From Actinokineospora enzanensis DSM 44649 (GTDB lineage: Bacteria; Actinomycetota; Actinomycetes; Mycobacteriales; Pseudonocardiaceae): 35,875 bases of DNA. Numbering within the stretch: the first letter of the stretch is position 1; every line of letters starts with the position of its first letter. The translations under genes were made by a program, and so were the position numbers. Shown here piece by piece: positions 1 through 12,864 of this stretch. The stretch spans positions 1-35,875 of the forward strand of contig NZ_KB894423.1 of assembly GCF_000374445.1 (NCBI RefSeq), written 5' to 3'. The notes beneath the pieces are model-generated. The model ran no database searches and had not been told where the DNA came from. It saw only the letters and a list, made by a program, of their open reading frames with translations.

Positions 1-240
1 CGCGTGAGACCGGTCGCCCAGCCCCGCCACTCCGTCCGAGGCATAGCGACGCAGCCACAGGTCCACCGTCGGCCGCGACACCCCGGCCAGCACAGCGACC
101 TCCTTCTTCCGCCTGCCCTCCACACACCACAACACGATCCGAGCCCTGGTCGCGATCGTGCCGGACACGTCCGACCTGTTCACCAGTGCCCGCAACTCGC
201 CCAGCTGATCCACCGTCAACTCCACCGGCACAGCCAACAC
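1..240 (-). CDS. IS630-family transposase, N-terminal part (cut by window edge)
   Basis: The reverse strand reads about 80 codons with no stop and runs off the left edge. The translation has a helix-turn-helix DNA-binding pattern typical of the IS630/Tc1-like N-terminus: an LTVDQLGELRAL start, TRARIVLWCVEGRRKKEVAV, then SRPTVDLWLRRYASDGVAGL and GDRS. This domain binds the transposon ends; the DDE catalytic domain would lie outside the window. The most likely start is GTG at 240, with TTG at 243 as an alternative; an in-frame TGA lies at 250-252. The TA at 286-287, about 46 bp upstream, is where an IS630 element would end, since this family targets and duplicates TA. Family assignment rests on pattern only. 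Whether the full gene is intact cannot be seen. Confidence 0.7.
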   Translation of the reverse strand, partial: MLAVPVELTVDQLGELRALVNRSDVSGTIATRARIVLWCVEGRRKKEVAVLAGVSRPTVDLWLRRYASDGVAGLGDRSHA

Positions 241-284
241 CAAGATCCATCAGACCTGCGTAAAACAACCAGAATCACGGAACA

Positions 285-452
285 CTAGGCGCTGTCCGGC
301 AAGTCCGGCACACGCTATCCGCGCCCGCGCGGCCCCTGGCCGCACGGGCGGAAAACCCAAGTACAACCCGGTACGTGCGGCTTCCCGCCCGCACACCCAG
401 AGACCACGCGGATCACGAATCCCGCGCACCAGACTTACCGGACAACGCCTAG
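285..452 (-). repeat. Palindromic MITE-like element / long hairpin at the 3' end of pyk
   Basis: The 168 bases fold on themselves almost completely. Outer arms 285-311 and 426-452 are inverted repeats, each ending in CTAG. Pairing continues inward with one bulged base to about 357/379, and a GTAC/GTAC mini-stem (361-364 with 371-374) caps the hairpin. About 17 of the roughly 22 imperfect positions would be G.U wobbles in RNA of the minus strand, the strand on which pyk is transcribed; only about four are true mismatches. The TA at 286-287 and at 450-451 could be a target duplication. The right-hand CTA (449-451) is also the TAG stop codon of pyk. It could be a non-autonomous transposon copy, a transcription terminator, or both. 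No protein is encoded. Confidence 0.75.
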
Positions 453-1873
453 GCGTGGTCTTCCTCGCCCAACCGGTGCACGCGGATCAGGTTGGTGGAA
501 CCGACCGTCCCCGGCGGGGAGCCCGCGACGATGACCACCAGGTCGCCCGGCCGGTAGCGGCCGATGGACAGCATGGACAGGTCGACCTGGCGGACCATGC
601 GGTCGGTCGAGTCCACCTCCGGCACCAGGAACGTCTCCGTGCCCCAGGTCAGCGCCAGCTGGCTGCGCACCGCCGGGTCGGGGGTGAACGCCAGCAGCGG
701 CAGTCGGGTGTGCAGGCGGGCCAGGCGCTTGACCGTGTCGCCGGACTGGGTGAAGGCGACCAGGGCCTTGGCGTTGAGCCGCTCGCCGATGTCGCGGGCC
801 GCGTAGGAGATCACGCCGCGCTTGGTGCGCGGGACGTGGGTCAGCGGCGGCACGGCCGGGCGCTCGGCCTCCACCGCCTCCACGATGCGGCTCATGGTCT
901 TGACCGTGTCGATCGGATAGCGGCCGACGCTGGTCTCGCCGGAGAGCATCAGCGCGTCGGCTCCGTCGAGGACCGCGTTGGCCACGTCCGAGGCCTCGGC
1001 CCGGGTCGGGCGCGAGTTGCTGATCATCGAGTCGAGCATCTGGGTAGCGACGATGACCGGCTTGGCGTTCTCCCTGGCGATCTGGATGGCCCGCTTCTGC
1101 ACCAGCGGCACCTGCTCCAGCGGCAGCTCGACGCCCAGATCGCCGCGGGCCACCATGACCCCGTCGAAGGCCAGCACGATGGCCTCCAGGTTGTCCACCG
1201 CCTCCGGCTTCTCCAGCTTGGCGATGACCGGCAGCCTGCCCCGGCCGACCCGGTCCATCACCTGGTGCACCAGGTCGATGTCGGCGGGCGAGCGCACGAA
1301 GCTCAGCGCGATGAAGTCCACGCCCAGGTACAGGGCGAACTCCAGGTCCTCGATGTCCTTCTCGGACAGCGCGGGCACGGACACGTCCATGCCGGGCAGC
1401 GAGAGGCCCTTGTTGTTGCTGACCGGGCCGCCCTCGGTGACCTCGCAGACCACGTCCTGGCCCTCGACCGCGCGCACCACCAGGCCGACCTTGCCGTCGT
1501 CGACCAGCAGCCGGTCGCCCGGCCTGGCGTCGTCGGCCAGGCCCTTGTAGGTGGTGGAGACCCGGTCGTGGGTGCCTGCGACGTCCTCGACGGTGATCCG
1601 CACGACGTCGCCGGTGCGCCACTCGACCGGGCCGTTGGCGAACGTGCCCAGGCGGATCTTGGGGCCCTGCAGGTCGGCCAGGATGCCGACGGCGCGGCCG
1701 GACTCGTCGCCTGCGGCCCGCACCAGGTCGTACACCTGCTTGTGGTCGCCGTGGCTGCCGTGGCTGAAGTTCATCCGGGCCACGTCCATGCCCGCGGCCA
1801 CCAGCTCGCGCACCCGCTCGGGGGTGGCGGTCGCGGGGCCCATAGTGCACACGATCTTCGCTCGTCGGCTCAC
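449..1873 (-). CDS. pyk: Pyruvate kinase
   Basis: This 474-residue cytosolic enzyme converts phosphoenolpyruvate and ADP to pyruvate and ATP, the last step of glycolysis. Visible motifs in order: MNFSHG at 34-39, ADLQGPKIR at 66-74 before the lid (B) domain, IAKLEKPEA with the catalytic Lys219 and metal ligand Glu221, VARGDLGVELP with Asp245, and the PTRAEASDVANAVLDGADAL region at 289-308. The C-terminal regulatory domain follows. Length and motif spacing are normal for the family. The start is GTG at 1873; the codons that follow (SRRAKIVCTMGPA) match the usual N-terminus. A TAAGCT hexamer at 1882-1887 (minus strand) lies about 8 bases upstream and could be a -10 box, suggesting a very short leader. 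The stop codon overlaps the end of the palindromic element at 285-452. Confidence 0.97.
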   Translation of the reverse strand: MSRRAKIVCTMGPATATPERVRELVAAGMDVARMNFSHGSHGDHKQVYDLVRAAGDESGRAVGILADLQGPKIRLGTFANGPVEWRTGDVVRITVEDVAGTHDRVSTTYKGLADDARPGDRLLVDDGKVGLVVRAVEGQDVVCEVTEGGPVSNNKGLSLPGMDVSVPALSEKDIEDLEFALYLGVDFIALSFVRSPADIDLVHQVMDRVGRGRLPVIAKLEKPEAVDNLEAIVLAFDGVMVARGDLGVELPLEQVPLVQKRAIQIARENAKPVIVATQMLDSMISNSRPTRAEASDVANAVLDGADALMLSGETSVGRYPIDTVKTMSRIVEAVEAERPAVPPLTHVPRTKRGVISYAARDIGERLNAKALVAFTQSGDTVKRLARLHTRLPLLAFTPDPAVRSQLALTWGTETFLVPEVDSTDRMVRQVDLSMLSIGRYRPGDLVVIVAGSPPGTVGSTNLIRVHRLGEEDHA

Positions 1874-1971
1874 ACCTGAACAGCTTAGACCCGGTCGCTT
1901 GACCGATCCCGATGAAACGGCCGGAAAGATATGTTTCGATTCAGAGTGTTCGACCGGCGGTCATGTAACCG

Positions 1972-2634
1972 CTACCGTGCGCGTTCGGTCATGCCCACAC
2001 GGTCACGGGCCCATTCGTTGAAGACCCGCACCTGCCGCCACGCGTCGCGCACGCGGGTCAGGCACCCTCGTTCGTGGAGCGTGTCGTCCGGCTCCCAGAC
2101 CCGTACCGCGTAGACGGACCGGTACTGGAGCAGCTCGATGCGTGGATGGTCCTTGGCGTAGCCGCGCGGGGCGGTGCGCAGCCGGTCGCCGCGGACGGTC
2201 CAGCCCTGGCGTTCGAGCTTCGACAGGATCCGCCGGAACGGCTCGCCGTGGATCTCCTCGGCGACGGCGGTGCGGAACCGGGCGAGCTGGTCGGACTCCA
2301 GGTGGAAACAGCCGCCGCCGACGCGCAGGCCGTCCGGGCCGACCTCGACGTAGTACGCGCCCGCGCCGCGCCCGGCCTCGAACACCGCGCCGCAGTGGTC
2401 CTTGTAGGGGCGTTTGTCCTTGGCGAAGCGGACATCCCGGTACGGGCGGAACACCTTGCCCGCGCCGAACTCGCCGAACTCCGGCTCCAGCTCGGCCAGC
2501 ATGGCCTTCATCGGGGCGACCACGTCGGTGTCGTAGGTGGCCTTGTTGGCGTCCCAGTAGCTCTTGGAGTTGTCGGCGACGAGACCGTCGTAGAAGTCGA
2601 CGGCGTACTCGCCGAAGCCATGGAAGCCGGTCAC
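1972..2634 (-). CDS. DUF2461 family protein
   Basis: The 220-residue protein matches the DUF2461 (TIGR02453) pattern: an N-terminal FYDGLVADNSKSYWDANKATY segment, then KVFRPYRDVRFAKDKRPYKDH at about 60-80, a small-residue loop, and GGGCFHLESDQLARFRTAV. Family members are widespread in bacteria, but the biochemical role is not established. No signal peptide or membrane segment is visible, so it is probably cytosolic. The GTG start at 2634 shares a GTGA four-base overlap with the stop codon of the upstream aminotransferase-like gene, so the two are probably translationally coupled. The pairing does not by itself reveal a function. Confidence 0.85.
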   Translation of the reverse strand: MTGFHGFGEYAVDFYDGLVADNSKSYWDANKATYDTDVVAPMKAMLAELEPEFGEFGAGKVFRPYRDVRFAKDKRPYKDHCGAVFEAGRGAGAYYVEVGPDGLRVGGGCFHLESDQLARFRTAVAEEIHGEPFRRILSKLERQGWTVRGDRLRTAPRGYAKDHPRIELLQYRSVYAVRVWEPDDTLHERGCLTRVRDAWRQVRVFNEWARDRVGMTERAR

Positions 2635-3395
2635 ACCCGCTCCCCCGCGGTCAGGTCGTGGCAGCGCCGGAGCCGGGCGGCCAGGTCGTCGTCGACCTTG
2701 AGCTCGACCTCGTCGATGCGGCTGATCGGGCGCACGGGGGCGAGCGCGTTGACCGCGAACGCGGCGCGGAAACCGGCGAGCTCGGTGGCGGCGACGGGGC
2801 GTACCTCGGTGCGGGCGTCGGTGCGCAGCAGGCCGCTCTGGATGAGCCCCATGGTGATGCCGGGCAGGGCGGGCGCGCTCGGCCAGACCACGGTGTCGTC
2901 GGCGGCCACGAAACAGACGTTCCAGGTGGAGCCCTCGCTGACCTGACCGTCGGGTCCGACGAACAGCACGTCGTCGAAACCGGCGCGGCGGGCGAGGCGG
3001 CGCTGGTAGAAGAGGCCGAACGTGCCGATGTGCTTCACCTGCGGGAGATCACGCTGGTAGCCTGCGGTGCGCACGCGCAGCGGCTCGGCCGCGTCGGGCG
3101 CGGGCGCGGTGGTGACGAGGACGTCGAGATCCACGTCGGCCTCGGGGTTGCGCGGGTCGAAACCGGGGGCGTGCACGGTGACGCGCGCCGAGACGATCCC
3201 GCCGTTCGCGACGGCGCGCAGGGCCGGGCGGACACGGTCCTCGGGTAAGCCGCGACCGAAGACCACCCAGGCGTCGCGGTCCAGCCGCTCCAGGTGCCGC
3301 GCCAGCCCGCGCACGCGGCCGGACTCGACGAGCATGGTGGTGAAGTGCCCGTAGTCGAGCAGGGCAGGCGGGAGAGGATCAGTCGTCGCGCTCAT
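2631..3395 (-). CDS. Class IV aminotransferase-like PLP enzyme
   Basis: About 254 residues with the fold-type IV PLP pattern shared by branched-chain aminotransferase, D-amino acid aminotransferase and aminodeoxychorismate lyase (PabC). Visible elements are LPQVKHIGTFG, with the presumed PLP lysine, and DGQVSEGSTWNVCFV, the conserved glutamate region. LPGITMGLIQSGLL, the phosphate-binding segment, follows. It is shorter than IlvE (about 300-360) and closer in size to PabC-like proteins; the substrate cannot be assigned. The ATG at 3395 (MSATTDPLPPALLDYG) is preferred. An upstream in-frame GTG at 3413 would add six residues with no clear ribosome site. The 3' end overlaps the DUF2461 gene by GTGA. 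Confidence 0.85.
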   Translation of the reverse strand: MSATTDPLPPALLDYGHFTTMLVESGRVRGLARHLERLDRDAWVVFGRGLPEDRVRPALRAVANGGIVSARVTVHAPGFDPRNPEADVDLDVLVTTAPAPDAAEPLRVRTAGYQRDLPQVKHIGTFGLFYQRRLARRAGFDDVLFVGPDGQVSEGSTWNVCFVAADDTVVWPSAPALPGITMGLIQSGLLRTDARTEVRPVAATELAGFRAAFAVNALAPVRPISRIDEVELKVDDDLAARLRRCHDLTAGERV

Positions 3396-3523
3396 CGCCC
3401 GGCAGTCTCGCACGGGGGGCTCGGCGGTGGATGCGGGGTGTCGGGGTGTTTTCCTCGTCGGCGGCGCGCGCGGTCACCGACTGTCCCTTGGCGACAGCCG
3501 GAGGTCGTGCACGGGGTCGCGGT

Positions 3524-5036
3524 CTAGCGGACGGCCAGGGGTAGGGCGTTGGGGCGCACGGGAGCGGGGAGGTCGGAGGCGCCGGTCAGATAGGCGTCCA
3601 CGGCGTGGGCGGCGGAACGGCCCTCGGCGATGGCCCAGACGACCAGGGACGCACCGCGGTGGGCGTCGCCGCAGACGAAGACGCCGGGGGTGGGGGTCTG
3701 CCAGTCGGAGCCGCAGGACAGGGTGCCCCGGGGGGTGAGTGCGAGGCCCAGGTCGGTCAGCAGCGGGAGGTGCTCGACGCCTTCGAAGCCGATCGCGAGC
3801 AGGACCAGGTCGGCGGGGAGTTCGTGGACCTCGTCGTCGACGGGGACGACCTGGCGGGCGCCGGTGGCCGGATCCCTGCGGACGACCACCTCGCGCAGGC
3901 GGACGGCGCGCACGGTGCCGTCCTCGGCGCCGACGAACTCGTCGACCGCGACGGCGAAGCGGCGTTCGCCCGCCTCCTCGTGGGCGGGGTAGGTGCGCAG
4001 GATCCAGGGCCAGACCGGCCACGGCGAACGTTCGTCGTCGCGCTGAACCGGCGGGCTGGGGTACTGATCGAGCTGCAGGACACTGGCGGCGCCCTGCCGG
4101 ACGGCGGTGCCGTAACAGTCCGCGCCGGTGTCGCCGCCGCCGATGACCACGACGTGCTTGCCGCGCGCGTCGATCGGGGTGGGGCCGTCGCCCTCGCACT
4201 GGCGGTTGGCCGGGACCAGGTGGTCCATGGCGAGGTGCACACCGCGCAGCGAGCGTCCGGGCACGTCCGGCGCGTCCCGGCCGCGGAGCGCCCCGACGGC
4301 CAGGATGACCGCGTCGTACTCGGCGCGCAGCTGCTCGACCGGGAGAGCGCCGGGGCCGGTGCCGCCGACCTCGCAACCGGTCACGAACCGGGTGCCCTCG
4401 GCGCGCAGCTGGGCGAGGCGCCGGTCGAGGATCTTTTTCTCCAGCTTGAACTCGGGGATGCCGTACCGCAGCAGCCCGCCCAGCCGGTCATCGCGCTCGA
4501 ACACGGTGACCTCGTGCCCGGCCCGGGTCAACTGCTGCGCGGCGGCGAGCCCGGCAGGCCCGGAACCCACGACCGCGACCGTCCGCCCGGTCGACACGGC
4601 GGCGGTCGCGGCGCGCACGTGGTCCCGTTCCCAGGAGACGTCCGCGATCGTGCTTTCCACGCGTTTGATGGCGACCGCGCCACCCGACTCCGGGGAGATC
4701 GCCAGCACACAGGCCGCCTCGCAGGGCGCGGGACAGAGCCTGCCGGTGAACTCGGGAAAGTTGTTGGTGGCGTGCAGGCGCTCGCTCGCCATGGCCCAGT
4801 CGCCGGTGCGGACGAGATCGTTCCACTCGGGAATGAGGTTGCCGAGCGGGCAACCGGCGCTGCCGGAGTGGCAGAACGGGATCCCGCAGTCCATGCAACG
4901 GCTCGCCTGGGTACGGACCTGCTGGTCGCGGTCGGCGGGTTCGAGGTCGCGGTAGACCTCACGCCAGTCCCCGACCCGCTCCGCCACCGGCCGCTTGGCG
5001 GCGTCGTGGCGGGCGTGGGACAGGAAGCCGATGGGA

Positions 5037-5044
<8 letters not shown>
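3524..5044 (-). CDS. gltD: Glutamate synthase (NADPH), small (beta) subunit
   Basis: The 506-residue flavoprotein takes electrons from NADPH and passes them to the large subunit, which makes two glutamates from glutamine and 2-oxoglutarate. The N-terminal part has the iron-sulfur cysteines C50, C53, C58 and C65, with C104, C108 and C112 after them. The FAD-binding GSGPAG is at 160-165 and the NADPH-binding GGGDTG at 302-307. A second FAD contact region ([21 protein letters not shown]) lies near the C-terminus. The start is GTG at 5044, inside the 3' end of gltB; the shared eight bases GTGGCTGA contain the gltD start and the gltB stop, so translation is likely coupled. Length and motif order are normal. 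Confidence 0.96.
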
Positions 5045-9602
<4,558 letters not shown>

Positions 9603-9860
9603 GGGAGGGCCTCCAGTCTGCGATCGCGCTCAGTCGGTCCGCCGACACCGGCGGGGTCTGGGCGCGGGACGGCAGCGGCCCGCGTGGTGATCCGAGCTTA
9701 ACAGTCCGGAAACGCGCGAAACACCGCAGACGCCCCCGGATACACCCCAATAGGGAGCGCGCCCCCGCGGTCGCGAAAGATCATTATCCGGGTCCCGGCC
9801 GGGCGGCGGGGTGTCGGGTACCCGCCGGTAGGTCGGGCGGCGGTGCCACACTGGTGGATC
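9603..9860. promoter_or_regulatory. Divergent intergenic region between gltB and the anchored-protein gene
   Basis: The 258-bp gap must contain the gltBD promoter (minus) and a promoter for the plus-strand pair. On the minus strand a TAAGCT hexamer lies at about 9696-9701, resembling an actinobacterial -10 box; the same hexamer occurs upstream of pyk. No convincing -35 hexamer, repeated operator or leader peptide is visible. The remainder is GC-rich and unremarkable apart from the palindrome GGGTACCC near 9815. Promoter assignment is inference. Confidence 0.3.
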
Positions 9861-10385
9861 ATGGGGTGGGATTGGCTGCGGAGACGGACGACGCTCGCCG
9901 TACTGGGCGGCGTCGTGGTCGTGGGCGTCGTCGGCGGTGTCGTGTTGTGGCCGGACAAGCCGGAACCGACGACGGAGAGGCGCACGAAGCTCGTGATCGG
10001 CGCGCACGGCGGCACGAGCTTCCGGCTCGCGGTGCCCGCCGGGAGCGGGGAACCGAGGATCGTGAGTGTGGTGGTCGGCGATCCCCGGAACCGGGCAGGG
10101 GTACCGGGGCCGCCGGATCTTCCGGTGCCGCCCGACCTCCGGCTGCGGCTCACGCCGCACGTGGAGGCCATCCGGGCGGCGCTGCGGGTCGGCGAGTCCG
10201 TGGATGAGGTGCGCGCGGCACTGGTCGGGCTCGGGTACGGCGCGGCCAAGGTGACGGTGGACGACGCGGACCGCACCGTGTTCGGCGTGGCGACGGAAGG
10301 CGGGTGTGTGAGCGGGACCGTGGACGGGACGCAGGTACGGGTGTGGTCGGCGAACCCGGCGGCGACGTGCGTGCCGACGTCGTGA
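9861..10385 (+). CDS. Membrane-anchored protein of unknown function
   Basis: A 174-residue protein. After the short basic leader MGWDWLRRR, a single hydrophobic segment (about residues 10-30, TLAVLGGVVVVGVVGGVVLW) should anchor it in the membrane with the rest outside. The external part has a Pro-rich linker (GVPGPPDLPVPPDL) and a compact C-terminal region with two cysteines (GGCVSGT and ATCVPT) that could form a disulfide. I recognise no family. The start ATG at 9861 is preferred over TTG/GTG codons nearer 9843 because it puts the positive residues directly before the membrane segment. The stop codon overlaps the methyltransferase start (GTGA), suggesting one transcript. Confidence 0.7.
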   Translation: MGWDWLRRRTTLAVLGGVVVVGVVGGVVLWPDKPEPTTERRTKLVIGAHGGTSFRLAVPAGSGEPRIVSVVVGDPRNRAGVPGPPDLPVPPDLRLRLTPHVEAIRAALRVGESVDEVRAALVGLGYGAAKVTVDDADRTVFGVATEGGCVSGTVDGTQVRVWSANPAATCVPTS

Positions 10386-10993
10386 GCGAGGTGCGGACGT
10401 TCTACGACGCCCTGGCCGAGGACTACGACGGCATGTTCCGTGAGGAGCCGTCGAGCCCGTTGGCGCGGGCGATGCTGGGCGCGTTCGCGGAGGTCGTCGA
10501 CGGACCGGTCACCGAGGTGGGCTGCGGCCCCGGACGGGTGACGGCATACCTCTCCCGGTCGGGGGTATCGATAGCCGGGATCGATCTCTCTCCGGAGATG
10601 GTGCGGATCGCTCGGCGGGAACACCCGTCGGTGCCGTTCGAGGTCGGGTCGATGTGGGACCTGCCCGGGGACGCCGGGCTGGGCGGGCTGGTGGCCTGGT
10701 ACTCGATCATCCACACGCCGGACGACGAGCTGGGAGCGCTGTTCACCCGGTTCGCGCGCGCGGTGCGGCCGGGCGGGTGGCTGCTGGTCGGGTTCCAGGT
10801 CGGGGACGAGCCGCTGCTGCTGGAGCGGCCGCTGGGGCACGACGTGTCATTGGAGTTCCGCCGGCTGCGCCCGGAACGGGTGGTGGAGCTGATGGTGGCG
10901 GCCGGGTTCGAGCTGAGCGGGCAGCTGGTGCGGGCGCCGGAGGGGCGCGAGGTCGTGCCGCAGGCGCTCCTGTTGGCCCGCCGAGTGAGCTGA
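10382..10993 (+). CDS. Class I SAM-dependent methyltransferase
   Basis: About 203 residues with a methyltransferase fold: an N-terminal helix (FYDALAEDYDGMF), motif I VTEVGCGPGRVTAYL binding S-adenosylmethionine, motif II SIAGIDLSPEMVRIARREHP with the acidic ribose-binding residue, and WYSIIHTPDDEL in the motif IV region. VRPGGWLLVGF is the post-motif strand. The substrate is not predictable; close relatives are generic Methyltransf_11/25 enzymes. The start is GTG at 10382, overlapping the TGA of the anchored-protein gene by four bases. The frame is open further upstream, but there it would run through that gene in another frame. It converges on lgt. Confidence 0.85.
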   Translation: MSEVRTFYDALAEDYDGMFREEPSSPLARAMLGAFAEVVDGPVTEVGCGPGRVTAYLSRSGVSIAGIDLSPEMVRIARREHPSVPFEVGSMWDLPGDAGLGGLVAWYSIIHTPDDELGALFTRFARAVRPGGWLLVGFQVGDEPLLLERPLGHDVSLEFRRLRPERVVELMVAAGFELSGQLVRAPEGREVVPQALLLARRVS

Positions 10994-11000
10994 CCGGCCG

Positions 11001-11025
11001 GGGTCGGCACGCCGGGCGCCGACCC
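11001..11025. terminator. Hairpin between convergent methyltransferase and lgt
   Basis: GGGTCGGC at 11001-11008 pairs with GCCGACCC at 11018-11025 across a nine-base loop. It sits in the 40-bp gap between two converging genes, where a bidirectional terminator would be expected. No U-tract follows, which is common in high-GC actinobacteria. Confidence 0.5.
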
Positions 11026-11033
11026 GGGCGGCG

Positions 11034-12122
11034 TCAGTCGTCCTTGCGGGCGGTAGCGGGCTCGGCGTCCTTCTCGTCCGCCTGCTCCGCGTCCTTGCCG
11101 TCCGACTCGTCCTTCGCGTCCACCCTGTCGTCCTTGGTGTCGTCGTCTCGGGTGTCGTCGTCCCGGGTGTCGTCGGCGTCCTCGGGCTCGCCGTCCTTCG
11201 CCTCGGCGTTGTCGGCCGTGGGCTCCTGGTCGGCGGTGAGGTAGGCGAGGTCCTCGCGGGGGCCGCGCTTGGCGGCGAGCACGAAGTACACGATGGCACC
11301 GGCGAAGACGATGATCGACGTCCACACGTTGATGCGCAGGCCGAGCACCATGGTGGCGTCGTCGGTGCGCATCATCTCGATCAGGCCGCGGCCCAGGGTG
11401 TAGCCGGCGACGTAGACGGCGAACGCGCGGCCGTGGCCCAGGCGCAGCTTGCGGTCGAGGAAGACCACCAGCGCGGCGATGATCAGGTTCCAGACCAGCT
11501 CGTAGAGGAACGTGGGGTGCACCGGGCTGTTGTTGATCAGCGTGTGGTCGATGGCGACGCCGTTGAGCGGGTCGTCCTGGCCGAACTCGTTGACCCGGCG
11601 GTAGATCTCCAGTCCCCAGGGCAGGTCGGTGTGCCCGCCGTAGAGCTCCTGGTTGAAGTAGTTGCCGATCCGCCCGATCGCCTGCGCGGTGACGATGCCC
11701 GGCGCGATCGCGTCGGCGAACGCGGGCAGCGGCACCCCCTTGCGGCGGCACCCGATCCACGCGCCGACCGCGCCGAGCGCGATGGCACCCCAGATGCCCA
11801 GCCCGCCGTCCCAGATGCGCAGCGCGTTCAGCGGGTTCTTGCCCTCACCGAAGTACCGGTAGTAGTCGGTGGCCACGTGGTAGAGCCGCCCACCGACCAA
11901 CCCGAACGGCACCGCGAACACGGCGACGTCCACCACCGTGCCCGGCAGCCCGCCCCGCGCGACGAACCGCCGCTCCCCCCACCAGATCGCCACGATGATC
12001 CCGGCGATGATGCACAGCGCGTAGGCCCGCAGCGGCAGGGTGAAGATCCCCAGGTCCAGTTCCCACACCCCGCGGTCGGGACTGGGAATGCTCGCCAGGA
12101 TCAGGTTCGCGGCGCTCGTCAC
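11034..12122 (-). CDS. lgt: Prolipoprotein diacylglyceryl transferase
   Basis: This integral membrane enzyme transfers diacylglycerol from phosphatidylglycerol to the lipobox cysteine of prelipoproteins. The 362-residue protein has about seven hydrophobic segments. The Lgt signature AIGRIGNYFNQELYGG is present, as are the usual downstream blocks HPTFLYELVWNL and GRGLIEMMRTDD. The core ends near residue 292. It is followed by a roughly 65-residue highly charged tail rich in Asp, Glu and Lys, with tandem TRDDD units encoded by 15-bp DNA repeats at 11136-11180. Acidic tails are known on actinobacterial Lgt, but their role is not established. The start is a GTG. The gene lies downstream of trpA, an arrangement common in actinobacteria. 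Its own substrates in this window include the lipoproteins at 23563 and 24559. Confidence 0.95.
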   Translation of the reverse strand: MTSAANLILASIPSPDRGVWELDLGIFTLPLRAYALCIIAGIIVAIWWGERRFVARGGLPGTVVDVAVFAVPFGLVGGRLYHVATDYYRYFGEGKNPLNALRIWDGGLGIWGAIALGAVGAWIGCRRKGVPLPAFADAIAPGIVTAQAIGRIGNYFNQELYGGHTDLPWGLEIYRRVNEFGQDDPLNGVAIDHTLINNSPVHPTFLYELVWNLIIAALVVFLDRKLRLGHGRAFAVYVAGYTLGRGLIEMMRTDDATMVLGLRINVWTSIIVFAGAIVYFVLAAKRGPREDLAYLTADQEPTADNAEAKDGEPEDADDTRDDDTRDDDTKDDRVDAKDESDGKDAEQADEKDAEPATARKDD

Positions 12123-12173
12123 GACGGCTACCGTAACGGGACCGGGTGGCCTGCCCGTGAAGTGGTGCCGCAG

Positions 12174-12731
12174 TCACCCCAACTCGATATCAACTGGGAA
12201 TGGCTCCGAGAACCGCAGCCGCCCATCGACACTCGCCGCGACCGGCTCATATGCCCCCGCTCGCAGTCCGAAGAGTGTCGCCTGTACCGGCCCGCCTGCC
12301 GGATCCACCAAGAGGTAGTACGGGATCCCCGCCTCGGCGAACAACACACGCTTGAGCGCCTTGTCGTACACGCGCGACGACGGCGAGATGATCTCGACCA
12401 CGATCAGCATGTCAGCAGCGTCGAAGAAGACCGCGTCCGAATCAGGGACGGTTGTGACCGCCACATCGGGGATCAAGACGCGGTCTGGACCGAGCACGAC
12501 GTTGATCCCCGGCATGACCTCTGTATCGATCGGAGCCGCGCGATCGAGGCCTCCCGTCAGGCGCCGCAGAACACGCTGGTGCGGCCCACCGGGCGCCGGG
12601 CTCACGACCAACGCCCCGTCGATGAGTTCCACCCGCTGGCCGTTGTCGTCTGGCAGGGCGGAGAACTCCTCCAGCGTCCACGGCCGCGGGTGCCACGGGA
12701 GTGCTCCGGGTTGAGTCGCGGGCATGGCCAT
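12174..12731 (-). CDS. Uma2 family (DUF820) restriction-endonuclease-fold protein
   Basis: The 185-residue protein fits the Uma2/DUF820 pattern. GQRVELIDGALVVSPAPGGPHQ is the N-terminal block, VLIPDVAVTT holds the PD residues, and MLIVVEIISPSSRVYDKALKRVLFAEAGIPYYLLVDP has the E-x-n-K-like nuclease core and the conserved GIPYYWLVDP-type end. The fold is PD-(D/E)xK-like; cellular function is unproven and such genes are often present in many copies in actinomycetes and cyanobacteria. The ATG at 12731 is chosen because GGAGGTGATC, a near-perfect complement of the 16S rRNA 3' end, lies six to eight bases upstream; the longer frame from 12761 would place this site inside the gene. It interrupts the trpA-lgt neighbourhood. 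Confidence 0.85.
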   Translation of the reverse strand: MAMPATQPGALPWHPRPWTLEEFSALPDDNGQRVELIDGALVVSPAPGGPHQRVLRRLTGGLDRAAPIDTEVMPGINVVLGPDRVLIPDVAVTTVPDSDAVFFDAADMLIVVEIISPSSRVYDKALKRVLFAEAGIPYYLLVDPAGGPVQATLFGLRAGAYEPVAASVDGRLRFSEPFPVDIELG

Positions 12732-12864
12732 GCTGGGATCACCTCCGGTGTCGGCAGGCATGCCTCAGTCTGGCACGCCCACAGGGGTTTCTCGATGCGC
12801 ACGAGATCAGGATCCCGAGTTGCACCGACAGAAACCGCCTGTCAAACCAGGTAACCCCGGAGGT

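Noticed and set aside
3481..3497. Hairpin CTGTC...GACAG between the aminotransferase-like gene and gltD as a terminator
   Set aside because: Five-base stem only, with no further pairing or U-tract; too weak to list as a feature.
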